Assembly: GCA_947489525.1 (NCBI GenBank)
Contig: CANLDW010000009.1
Location: 18,248-82,247, forward strand
Direction of reading: 5' to 3'
Origin: an uncultured Psychrobacter sp.
Lineage (GTDB): Bacteria; Pseudomonadota; Gammaproteobacteria; Pseudomonadales; Moraxellaceae
Length of the DNA: 64,000 nt
Positions 56,764-64,000 of this stretch are shown here, one piece after another. Positions within the stretch are counted from its first letter, which is position 1. The number at the start of each line of letters is the position of its first letter. The position numbers were made by a program, and so were the translations under genes. The notes under the pieces are model-generated. The model searched no databases and had not been told where the DNA came from. It saw only the letters and a list, made by a program, of their open reading frames with translations.

Positions 56764-58005
56764 CTAAGCGGTAAATTTTTTGATAATTAGCGTAGCGTTA
56801 GTACCGCCAAAACCAAAACTATTGGTCATAATCGTATCAAGCTGAGTATCACGCTTTTGGGTGACAATATCGAAACCTTGAGCGGCTTCGTCCAGCGTGT
56901 CAATATTGATACTAGGTGCGATAAAATCATCTTGTAGCATAAGCAGGCAGTATATCAGCTCCTGCGCGCCAACCGCGCCTAAGCTGTGACCCGTCATGGA
57001 CTTTGTCGAGCTAATAGGCGGTACTAAATCGAGGTTATCGCTTGCCGCAAAAGCCTTAGCAATAGCACCAAGCTCAGTGATATCACCAAGCGGCGTACTG
57101 GTACCGTGACTGTTGATATAGTCAACGGTGGGCAGTTTGGCTTGGCTAAGCGCTTGCTGCATACAACGTACTGCGCCCTCACCGCTCGGCGCAACCATCT
57201 CAGCACCATCTGAGCTGGCACCGTAACCGACAATCTCTGCCAAAATATGAGCGCCACGCGCCTCAGCATGCTCTAAGCTTTCGACCACAACCATCGCCCC
57301 ACCTGCAGCAATCACAAAGCCGTCACGGTCTTTATCATAAGCTCTTGAGGCAAGCGTTGGCGTATCGTTGTACGAGGTGCTGACGGCGCCCATTGCATCA
57401 AACATGCACGACTGCGTCCAATGCTCAGCTTCACTACCGCCGGCGAGCACCACATCCGCCTTACCTAACTGAATCAGCTCTGCGGCGTGACCGATACAGT
57501 GCGTGGAGGTGGCACAAGCGGAGGTAAGAGAGTAGGAGACTCCTTGAATCTTAAGCCCTGTCGCTAGCGCCGCTGATACTGAGCTGCCCATCGTTTTTGG
57601 TACTGCCATCGCACCGACGCCGCGCAGACCTTTGTCACGCATCGCATCCACTGCCGTGACAATACTCTCAGTAGACGCGCCTCCAGAGCTTGCCACCAGT
57701 GCCACGCGTGGATTATTATTAATAGTCTCAAAGGGAAGATCTGCGTGCTCAATAGCGCTCAAAGCACTGACATAAGCATAGAGGCTAGCATCACTAAAAA
57801 ACCGTTTGAGCTTGCGATCAATACTGCTCGTATCTAGCTTTGATTTATCGATACTACCGCTAATCTGCGACTTAAAGTCGTGCTCAGCATAGGATTCATT
57901 GAAGGTAATACCAGAGCGTCCTTGTTTTAGCGCTGCCGTCACGGTTGCCAAATCGTGTCCAAGACAAGAGACGATCCCAGCCCCTGTAATCACTACTCGT
58001 TGCAT
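56764..58005 (-). CDS. fabB: 3-oxoacyl-ACP synthase I
   Basis: FabB is the condensing enzyme of fatty acid elongation that is also needed for unsaturated chains. The 413-residue protein carries the Cys-His-His triad: Cys164 in SACATSTHC, His in [11 protein letters not shown] near residue 300, and His in [14 protein letters not shown] near 333. The C-terminal [13 protein letters not shown] is the family end. Segment lengths favour FabB over FabF. It lies 80 bp upstream of pabB on the same strand. fabA is not in the window. Confidence 0.93.
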   Translation of the reverse strand: MQRVVITGAGIVSCLGHDLATVTAALKQGRSGITFNESYAEHDFKSQISGSIDKSKLDTSSIDRKLKRFFSDASLYAYVSALSAIEHADLPFETINNNPRVALVASSGGASTESIVTAVDAMRDKGLRGVGAMAVPKTMGSSVSAALATGLKIQGVSYSLTSACATSTHCIGHAAELIQLGKADVVLAGGSEAEHWTQSCMFDAMGAVSTSYNDTPTLASRAYDKDRDGFVIAAGGAMVVVESLEHAEARGAHILAEIVGYGASSDGAEMVAPSGEGAVRCMQQALSQAKLPTVDYINSHGTSTPLGDITELGAIAKAFAASDNLDLVPPISSTKSMTGHSLGAVGAQELIYCLLMLQDDFIAPSINIDTLDEAAQGFDIVTQKRDTQLDTIMTNSFGFGGTNATLIIKKFTA

Positions 58006-58515
58006 ATTTATTCCCTATGTATTGTCGTCCTCTAAAGGGACTTATCTAATCTTAAACTTTGACTAGTAAATTCAGTCTATGATAGCGTATCGGGCGTCTA
58101 AAATCTTTGCCAGAATGCAAAACAATCATAAAAATATGACACTATTAGATACAAAAATTTTGTGCCTAATAACATTGTTTGCACTGACATATAGGTTTTT
58201 GCTTAGGTACTATGTGCTTAAGTACTATAGTGAGTTCAGTATAAAAACGATACAGCGGGACTGGGATGCTTTTTTTAAAACATAGGTTGCGCAGCCTCTG
58301 TCGGCGTAGGCACAGCACGCCAGTAAAATTTATACCAGTTCCGCGTTTAAATATAATGTATCTGTTTTATTTAGAATCGACTATATATTGAATAATTTAC
58401 TGTTAAGAGCGTGGGCAAATATTAAGTCTACTTATAAACACGCTTGTGGCGTACTAAAAGGAAGTACTAACAGATAATCATAACAATTTAATTTTAACTG
58501 ATTGAGGATTTTCAA
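58006..58515. other. 510-bp divergent region with repeat element
   Basis: The region between fabB and the EcsC-family gene contains copy 2 of the dispersed element (58257-58342). The bases just left of it, TATAGTGAGTTCAGTATAAA (58226-58245), may be an outer arm, as GGTATAAA-like bases recur in inverse form at its right end. A 68-codon ORF at 58079-58285 runs into the element and is not credible. Confidence 0.5.
58257..58342. repeat. Dispersed ~87-bp element, copy 2
   Basis: The ends GGGACTGG and CCAGTTCC are near-complementary. It shares ACTGG.ATGCTT, GTTGC..AGCCTCTG, GCACAGCA and AAAAT.TATACCAGT with copy 1 at 34959-35046, in the same order and spacing. It is non-coding. Confidence 0.75.
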
Positions 58516-59589
58516 ATGACAAAGCGTAGCACTCTGTTTCAAAGTATTAGCACGGTTGGCGGTTTTACTCGTAGCAATCTTGAGCGTATGGGCGCGATGA
58601 TTGATAGCATGAATGCTAAGACTGGTAAGCCGCGTCAATATAAGGCGGTAGATTTAGGCGATAATGATTCCCAGCAGGATCTATTTCGTGAGCAGACGCT
58701 CAAGACGACTCAGCAGCTCATTGGTACCCGTTTTGCAACTTATGGTAAATACGCCAAAAAGGTCGTGCCAGATAGCATGTTCAAAAAAGCGATAGATGGC
58801 GGGTTCGTTCAAGTAGCCAAGCTTGCTAACAGCTGGAGTCAGATGGATCTACCTAATGAGCACCGCTTTGCCGATATCTCAAGCTTGGATGATGAACAGC
58901 GTTATGCCCTAGCTACCGATATCGCCAATCAAAACCGCTCACTTGCGACTCTAGGTGGTCTTACGGGTCTGGCAGGACTACCAGGTCTACTCGCGGATAC
59001 GCTATGGTTATTACTGGTATCGCTACGCACCGTATATCAACTGGCTGCTGTTTACAACCAGCCCTTAACAGGCACACAAGGTATCAAAATGGCCTATGAG
59101 CTATTATCAAATGCCGATCTGAGTAAAATGCAGGAAAAACAAGCCTTGTTGGCAGGCTTAGGCATGAGTAAAAGACTACTGGATAATGCGCAGAGTCAAG
59201 GGTTACACAACGAGCTCAAAAATTTAGGTCTAAAAAACAAAAACGTAAATTACTACGCTGAACAAGTCGATAAGATCGCCAATCAAATTGGTTTTGATCT
59301 TGATAACATTGATCTCACTTGGATTCGCCGTTTTCTACCTATCACTGCAGTTGCTGTTGGTATGCGCTACAACAGTCAATTGATTGATGAAGTCATTGGC
59401 GTAGCACAGGCGACTTTTGCCCCTGAGCCTAAGCTGGCTAATCGCGCCATCACTGATGATAGTGCTAGCGAAGCTAAAGTCAAAAAAAATACGGATCAAA
59501 ACGACAGTAAATCAGACGATAGCAAACAAGATAAGTCATCCTCTACTGATAAAGAGGCTGAGCAAACAGCGCAGAATAAAGACCAATAA
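58516..59589 (+). CDS. EcsC family protein
   Basis: EcsC-type proteins are poorly understood membrane-associated proteins; in Bacillus, EcsC is encoded with an ABC transporter that it may support. The 357-residue protein has a central hydrophobic segment, LGGLTGLAGLPGLLADTLWLLLVSLRTVYQLA (about residues 156-187), the landmark of the family. It also has a second hydrophobic stretch near residue 280. The last 45 residues are Ser/Asp/Lys-rich and probably disordered. No transporter genes are adjacent. A terminator follows. Confidence 0.82.
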   Translation: MTKRSTLFQSISTVGGFTRSNLERMGAMIDSMNAKTGKPRQYKAVDLGDNDSQQDLFREQTLKTTQQLIGTRFATYGKYAKKVVPDSMFKKAIDGGFVQVAKLANSWSQMDLPNEHRFADISSLDDEQRYALATDIANQNRSLATLGGLTGLAGLPGLLADTLWLLLVSLRTVYQLAAVYNQPLTGTQGIKMAYELLSNADLSKMQEKQALLAGLGMSKRLLDNAQSQGLHNELKNLGLKNKNVNYYAEQVDKIANQIGFDLDNIDLTWIRRFLPITAVAVGMRYNSQLIDEVIGVAQATFAPEPKLANRAITDDSASEAKVKKNTDQNDSKSDDSKQDKSSSTDKEAEQTAQNKDQ

Positions 59590-59633
59590 GACAGGATAAT
59601 AGGATTATTTCTCTATTTATCTCTCTAAGTGAT

Positions 59634-59665
59634 AAGCGCGGCTATGATTATAGTCGCGCTTTTTC
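59634..59665 (+). terminator. Terminator after EcsC-family gene
   Basis: AAGCGCGGCTAT pairs with ATAGTCGCGCTT (one wobble) across a short loop, followed by TTT. Confidence 0.78.
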
Positions 59666-59991
59666 TATTTAACTGGTGTGGCTGTTAAGTGCCTAGTCTC
59701 TTTTAGAGTTGGCAATTTGATGCGGTTATACACTGCTGATATTTTTATATATTATCTCTTGAAAAGTAGACACCAAGCTCCATCTAGTGAACACAAGAAG
59801 ATAAGGTGCTTTTGTTCAATGCTATTTAGAAGATAATTACCTAATCCTCTTGTCTTGTCTATTTTAATCGCTTTTCTGCAATTGTCGTTAACTATGTATC
59901 TTGCTTCTATTACGAATATTGTGCCTACGAGCACGATATAAATTCGCGATTATAGCCTATAATACGATTGAACAGCCTGTATCATAAGTGG

Positions 59992-60020
59992 TTGAAATAG
60001 CAGCAACAACTCTTTATAAT
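59992..60020 (+). promoter_or_regulatory. Sigma-70 type promoter of the str operon
   Basis: TTGAAA (59992-59997) and a perfect TATAAT (60015-60020) are separated by 17 bp, close to the consensus. Transcription would start near 60027, giving a leader of about 97 nt before rpsL. Confidence 0.65.
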
Positions 60021-60123
60021 ATACTGTCCTAAAAATGGGTGCTCTATTAGCTAGCGATTGCTACTATATTTATGAGCCGTGACCCATTTTTTTGTTTTAT
60101 ACCAAACGGGAGAAGGATGCCTT

Positions 60124-60498
60124 ATGGCAACAACTAACCAATTGATTCGTAAGGGTCGCAAAACAATCAAGGAAAAGTCAAAAGTTCCTGCGTTGCAAGC
60201 GTGCCCACAGCGCCGCGGTGTATGTACTCGCGTATATACTACCACCCCAAAAAAACCAAACTCTGCTATGCGTAAAGTATGCCGCGTACGTCTAACCTCA
60301 GGTTATGAAGTATCAAGCTACATCGGCGGTGAAGGTCATAACTTGCAAGAGCACAGCGTTGTTCTTATTCGCGGTGGCCGTGTAAAAGACTTACCTGGTG
60401 TACGTTATCACACCGTTCGCGGTGCACTTGACTGCGCAGGCGTAAAAGACCGTAAGCAAGGTCGCTCAAAATACGGTGCGAAGAAGCCAAAAGCCTAA
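60124..60498 (+). CDS. rpsL: 30S ribosomal protein S12
   Basis: S12 sits at the decoding centre and controls tRNA-selection accuracy. The ATG at 60124 ([11 protein letters not shown]), with AAGGATG upstream, gives 124 residues as expected; a longer frame from 60079 is artefactual. Lys43 and Lys88, whose replacement gives streptomycin resistance, are both present as in wild-type proteins, and the PNSAMRK and VRYHTVRG segments are intact. It is the first gene of the str operon. Confidence 0.98.
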   Translation: MATTNQLIRKGRKTIKEKSKVPALQACPQRRGVCTRVYTTTPKKPNSAMRKVCRVRLTSGYEVSSYIGGEGHNLQEHSVVLIRGGRVKDLPGVRYHTVRGALDCAGVKDRKQGRSKYGAKKPKA

Positions 60499-60698
60499 GC
60501 GTTTTTGTATTTGCACTTCCCATTTAACTGTGCATGGGCTTGGTGTTGGGTTGAGATGTTTTATTCTAAAAATGAAACAAACAGCTATGAGAACATACCA
60601 CCATGCAGTAAGGCTGACTGATAACAAATAGCAGCAACACGATAAAAGCCAGCTACTTGTTGTGAATGTCGGACAATCCTGAAGACAAGGAATTTATT

Positions 60699-61172
60699 AT
60701 GCCAAGACGTCGCGTCGTCGCTACCCGTGAGATCCTACCGGATCCTAAGTTTGGTAGCCAAACCATCGCAAAATTCATCAACCACGTGATGAGCCATGGT
60801 AAAAAATCTACCGCTGAGCGTATCGTTTACGGTGCTCTTGATACGGTAAAAGAGAAGCGCAATATCGAAGATCCAGTCGCGTTCTTTGAAGAAGTGCTTG
60901 AAAATGTACGCCCAATGGTTGAAGTAAAAGCTCGCCGCGTTGGCGGTGCTACCTATCAAGTACCTATGGAAGTACGCCCCTCCCGTCGTACTGCCTTGGC
61001 TATGCGTTGGTTAGCTGAAGCTGCTGCAAAGCGTTCTGAAAAATCAATGGCTCTACGTCTCGCAGGCGAATTGAGTGATGCCTCAGAAGGTAAAGGCAAT
61101 GCTATGAAAAAGCGTGACGAAGTTCACCGCATGGCTGATGCCAACAAAGCGTTTTCACACTATCGCTTCTAA
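60699..61172 (+). CDS. rpsG: 30S ribosomal protein S7
   Basis: S7 starts assembly of the 30S head and lies near the E site. The ATG at 60699 ([12 protein letters not shown]), with AAGGAA upstream, gives 157 residues, the standard length; the frame opening at 60666 adds 11 residues that are not S7-like. The family signature [17 protein letters not shown] is near the N-terminus, and the C-terminus [13 protein letters not shown] is complete. In E. coli S7 represses the str mRNA by binding the S12-S7 spacer. Here that spacer is 200 nt and could play the same part. Confidence 0.98.
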   Translation: MPRRRVVATREILPDPKFGSQTIAKFINHVMSHGKKSTAERIVYGALDTVKEKRNIEDPVAFFEEVLENVRPMVEVKARRVGGATYQVPMEVRPSRRTALAMRWLAEAAAKRSEKSMALRLAGELSDASEGKGNAMKKRDEVHRMADANKAFSHYRF

Positions 61173-61545
61173 GCTTTATTTTTTTAAGGTTTTATTGTCT
61201 TAGATGATATTACCATTGTTAATTTATTCTATCGATTACCGCCATTGTTAACGGCTACTAGTTCAATGACACTGAGTTATATGTCACTAGTCGCTTAGAT
61301 GGCGGCCATCTATCTAGATACTTCTTTGTGGGCATGTCTTTATACACGCTTCATCCTTCTTAAAGAATATCTCGTAAAAAAGTATCCCAAAATTTATACC
61401 ACTATATTCTTAGTATTTGCTCTTTTTTGTCCGTATCAGGTCCAATAATTAGTAAGTTATACTATAAAGTTGACGGCTTTGTTACAGAGTATGGGGTAGA
61501 GACACAACATCTTAATACATACATAAATTTCCCTAGGAAAATACT
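61173..61545. other. 373-bp rpsG-fusA spacer
   Basis: This spacer is longer than in most str operons. It contains the odd palindrome TAGATGGCGGCCATCTA (61296-61312) next to the palindrome TATCTAGATA (61311-61320). AGGAAAAT before the fusA ATG serves as ribosome binding site. A separate fusA promoter is likely given the length, but no clear -35/-10 pair was found. Confidence 0.4.
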
Positions 61546-63672
61546 ATGGCTCGTAAAACTCCCTTAAAGCGCTATCGCAATATTGGTATTTCAGCGCACA
61601 TTGATGCTGGTAAGACGACCACCACTGAGCGCGTTTTATTCTATACTGGCGTTAGCCACAAGATTGGTGAAGTCCATGATGGCGCCGCCACTATGGATTG
61701 GATGGAACAAGAGCAAGAGCGTGGTATTACTATCACCTCAGCGGCAACCACTTGCTTTTGGTCAGGTATGGCAAAGCAATTTGACGAACACCGTATCAAC
61801 ATCATTGACACCCCAGGTCACGTTGACTTCACGATCGAAGTTGAGCGTTCCATGCGTGTTCTTGATGGTGCATGTATGGTGTATTGTGCTGTAGGCGGCG
61901 TACAGCCACAGTCTGAGACTGTCTGGCGTCAGGCAAACAAGTACAAAGTACCTCGTCTTGCGTTCGTTAATAAGATGGATCGCGTTGGTGCAGATTTTTA
62001 CCGTGTTATTGAACAGATCAAAACTCGTCTTGGCGGCAAGCCTGTACCAATCGTTATCCCAATTGGTAAAGAAGATGACTTTGAAGGTGTGGTTGATCTA
62101 GTAACGATGAAAGCGCTTTATTGGGACGAAGCGTCTCAAGGTATGCAGTTTGACGAGCGTGAGATTCCAAGCGAGTTACAAGACAAAGCAGAAGAGTATC
62201 GTGAGATGCTTGTAGAGACTGCTGCTGAAGCCAACGAAGAGCTCATGAATGAGTATCTTGAAAATGGCGAGCTATCTAACGAGCAGATCCATACTGCTAT
62301 CCGTCAGCTAACGATTGATAACGAAATCATTCCGCTCCTTTGTGGTACTGCCTTTAAAAACAAAGGCGTACAAAAGATGCTTGATGCGGTGATTCAGTAT
62401 CTACCAGCACCAATGGACGTTCCTGCGATTCGTGGTATCCTTAATGATAAAGACGAAACAGAAGGCACACGTGAAGCCTCTGATGAAGCGCCGTTCTCAG
62501 CACTAGCATTCAAGATCATGAACGATAAGTTCGTTGGTAACTTAACTTTCGTTCGTGTTTATTCAGGTGTCATCAAACAGGGTAGCAGCGTTTATAACCC
62601 AGTGAAGATGAAGCGTGAGCGCGTTGGTCGTATCGTACAGATGATGGCAAACTCGCAAGAAGAGTTAGAAGAGATCCGTACTGGTGATATCGCAGCCCTT
62701 GTGGGTATGAAAGATGTGGGTACTGGCGATACGCTATGTGATGAGAGCAATGTGATCACTCTTGAGCGTATGGAATTCCCAGATCCGGTTATCAGCCTAG
62801 CGGTTGAGCCCAAGACTAAAGCTGACCAAGAAAAAATGTCAATCGCTTTAGGACGTTTGGCTAAAGAAGATCCTTCATTCCGTGTCCATACGGATGAAGA
62901 GTCAGGTCAGACGATCATCAGTGGTATGGGTGAGCTACATCTTGAGATCTTGGTTGATCGCATGAAGCGTGAATTCAGTGTTGAAGCGAACATTGGTGCG
63001 CCGCAAGTTGCTTATCGCGAAACGATTCGTGAAACGGTTGAACAAGAAGGTAAATTCGTACGTCAGACGGGTGGTCGTGGTAAGTTCGGTCACGTTTGGT
63101 TACGTCTTGAGCCACTTGATCCAGCGGGCGATACCGAGTATGAGTTCGCTGAAGAAGTTGTTGGCGGTGTGGTACCAAAAGAGTTCCATGGTGCTGTTGA
63201 CAAAGGTATCCAAGAGCGCATGAAAAATGGCGTACTTGCAGGCTATCCTGTTGTTGGCGTAAAAGCGACACTATATGATGGCTCTTATCATGATGTTGAC
63301 TCGGATGAGTTGTCATTCAAGATGGCAGGTTCTATCGCTTTCAGAAAAGGCTTCTTAGCTGCAAATCCTGCGCTACTAGAGCCAGTTATGAAAGTTGAGG
63401 TTGAAACCCCAGAGGACTACATGGGCGATATCATGGGCGATCTAAACCGTCGTCGCGGTATGGTTCAAGGTATGGAAGATCTGCCTGGTGGTACTAAACA
63501 GATCCGTGCTGAGGTTCCACTTGCTGAGATGTTCGGTTACGCGACACAAATGCGCTCTATGTCGCAGGGTCGTGCCACTTACTCAATGGAATTCCAGAAA
63601 TATGCTGAGATTCCAAAGTCAGTAGCTACTGAGATCATCTCGAAGTTCAACTCAAAAGATGAAGACGAGTAA
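61546..63672 (+). CDS. fusA: Elongation factor G
   Basis: EF-G is the GTPase that moves tRNA and mRNA through the ribosome and helps recycle it. The 708-residue protein has [10 protein letters not shown] at residues 17-26 (G1), DTPGHVDF (G3) and FVNKMDR (G4), followed by domains II to V with the usual segments. Length is typical. It lies in the str operon between rpsG and tuf. Confidence 0.98.
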   Translation: MARKTPLKRYRNIGISAHIDAGKTTTTERVLFYTGVSHKIGEVHDGAATMDWMEQEQERGITITSAATTCFWSGMAKQFDEHRINIIDTPGHVDFTIEVERSMRVLDGACMVYCAVGGVQPQSETVWRQANKYKVPRLAFVNKMDRVGADFYRVIEQIKTRLGGKPVPIVIPIGKEDDFEGVVDLVTMKALYWDEASQGMQFDEREIPSELQDKAEEYREMLVETAAEANEELMNEYLENGELSNEQIHTAIRQLTIDNEIIPLLCGTAFKNKGVQKMLDAVIQYLPAPMDVPAIRGILNDKDETEGTREASDEAPFSALAFKIMNDKFVGNLTFVRVYSGVIKQGSSVYNPVKMKRERVGRIVQMMANSQEELEEIRTGDIAALVGMKDVGTGDTLCDESNVITLERMEFPDPVISLAVEPKTKADQEKMSIALGRLAKEDPSFRVHTDEESGQTIISGMGELHLEILVDRMKREFSVEANIGAPQVAYRETIRETVEQEGKFVRQTGGRGKFGHVWLRLEPLDPAGDTEYEFAEEVVGGVVPKEFHGAVDKGIQERMKNGVLAGYPVVGVKATLYDGSYHDVDSDELSFKMAGSIAFRKGFLAANPALLEPVMKVEVETPEDYMGDIMGDLNRRRGMVQGMEDLPGGTKQIRAEVPLAEMFGYATQMRSMSQGRATYSMEFQKYAEIPKSVATEIISKFNSKDEDE

Positions 63673-63781
63673 ATTGCCAAGTAACGCTTGCATTATGTAA
63701 AACTTATATCGTGCATGGCAGGCGATGTAGAGAATATTTCTATGTTGCCTGTAGCAATATACTGATAATTGGTTAAAAGAC

Positions 63782-63809
63782 TTGTTATTAGTCATAATTT
63801 TCTTATAAT
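63782..63809 (+). promoter_or_regulatory. Candidate promoter of tuf
   Basis: TTGTTA (63782-63787) and TATAAT (63804-63809) are separated by 16 bp and lie about 135 bp upstream of tuf. A separate tuf promoter is common, since EF-Tu is needed in excess over EF-G. Confidence 0.5.
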
Positions 63810-63944
63810 ATCTGCACACTGTATGTGCAACCTATTCATAATTATCTTAATGTGGACAGTGTAAGTAGGGCATGGTTTAAATGTTTTATTAGACATTTAA
63901 TATAAGTGTGCTACACATTGACCCCAAACAAAGAGGACACACCC

Positions 63945-64000
63945 ATGGCAAAGGCCAAGTTTGAACGCAACAAACCCCACGTCAACGTCGGCACCATCGG
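63945..64000 (+). CDS. tuf: Elongation factor Tu, N-terminus only (partial)
   Basis: The ATG at 63945, preceded by AAGAGGACACACCC, begins MAKAKFERNKPHVNVGTIG, the start of EF-Tu. Only 18 full codons fit before the right edge, so nothing more can be said. The identity is firm from the conserved N-terminus and the position behind fusA. Confidence 0.95.
   Translation, partial: MAKAKFERNKPHVNVGTI

Larger units (their letters stand above)
59590..60123. other. 534-bp region upstream of the str operon
   Basis: This region holds the ecsC-like gene's terminator (59634-59665), a consensus-like promoter for rpsL (59992-60020), and a 100-nt leader ending in AAGGATG before the ATG. A 60-codon minus-strand ORF (59752-59934) has no support. 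Confidence 0.5.

Noticed and set aside
58079..58285. 68-codon ORF upstream of the EcsC-family gene
   Set aside because: Its 3' half runs into the dispersed repeat element and it has no ribosome binding site or homologue I recognise.
59752..59934. 60-codon minus-strand ORF upstream of rpsL
   Set aside because: AT-rich, no domain, no ribosome binding site, and it sits in the str operon control region.

Overview
The window is bacterial chromosomal DNA of about 45% GC, packed with housekeeping genes. The gene content suggests a gammaproteobacterium of the family Moraxellaceae, most likely Psychrobacter. Supporting features are the str operon (rpsL-rpsG-fusA-tuf), ibaG-murA-hisG, fadBA, clpP-clpX-tig, rsmI/yraN/dolP, a short-form HisG, and a nadM-Nudix/nadV salvage operon. 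The genus is my inference from overall resemblance; no 16S rRNA or tRNA gene was found in the window.

Layout. 1-1890: a low-GC three-gene cluster of unknown function, the last gene carrying PD-(D/E)XK nuclease motifs, cut by the left edge. 2471-9253: cmoB, a DUF2788 membrane protein, argS with a SPOR-domain protein, an orphan PTS-type permease and an SDR oxidoreductase. 9543-15523: the protein quality-control block clpX, clpP, tig (all minus), then rdgB and sodB. 15650-17811: an accessory operon on the minus strand with a PAAR-domain protein that ends in a zincin metallopeptidase domain, followed by three small lipoprotein-like genes. One of these is frameshifted and one looks truncated. 17935-22879: a YdjM-like membrane protein, a REP-like repeat, a DUF72 protein, a lipoprotein and a farnesyl diphosphate synthase. 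23512-30688: fadBA, an isochorismatase-like hydrolase, psd, dtd, an M23 peptidase and a DnaQ-like exonuclease. 30722-36494: hydrolases, a LOG-family protein, a FAD oxidoreductase, a repeat-rich intergenic region and rpmE2. 36614-40067: an SGNH hydrolase joined to the NAD-salvage genes nadV and nadM-Nudix. 40245-49504: gst, hydrolases, nfuA, metY, a PfkB kinase, rsmI, yraN and dolP. 49644-54828: ibaG, murA, hisG, hisD, hisC. 54893-59589: pabB, fabB and an EcsC-family gene. 60124-64000: the str operon, with tuf cut by the right edge.

How the genes work together. ClpX unfolds substrates for ClpP while trigger factor folds new chains. FadB and FadA form the beta-oxidation complex. NadV makes NMN from nicotinamide and NadM-Nudix turns NMN into NAD. 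HisG, HisD and HisC are the first, last and one middle step of histidine synthesis. The PAAR-metallopeptidase protein and its downstream lipoproteins look like a secreted effector with candidate immunity proteins.

Most of the unusual material lies in intergenic DNA. I found two diverged copies of one ~87-bp element, a 108-bp element with terminal inverted repeats, a 205-bp terminal-inverted-repeat element, a 120-bp REP-like palindrome, a 14-bp x 5 tandem array and several perfect short duplications. The best candidates for undescribed biology are the left-edge nuclease cluster and the PAAR-zincin operon.
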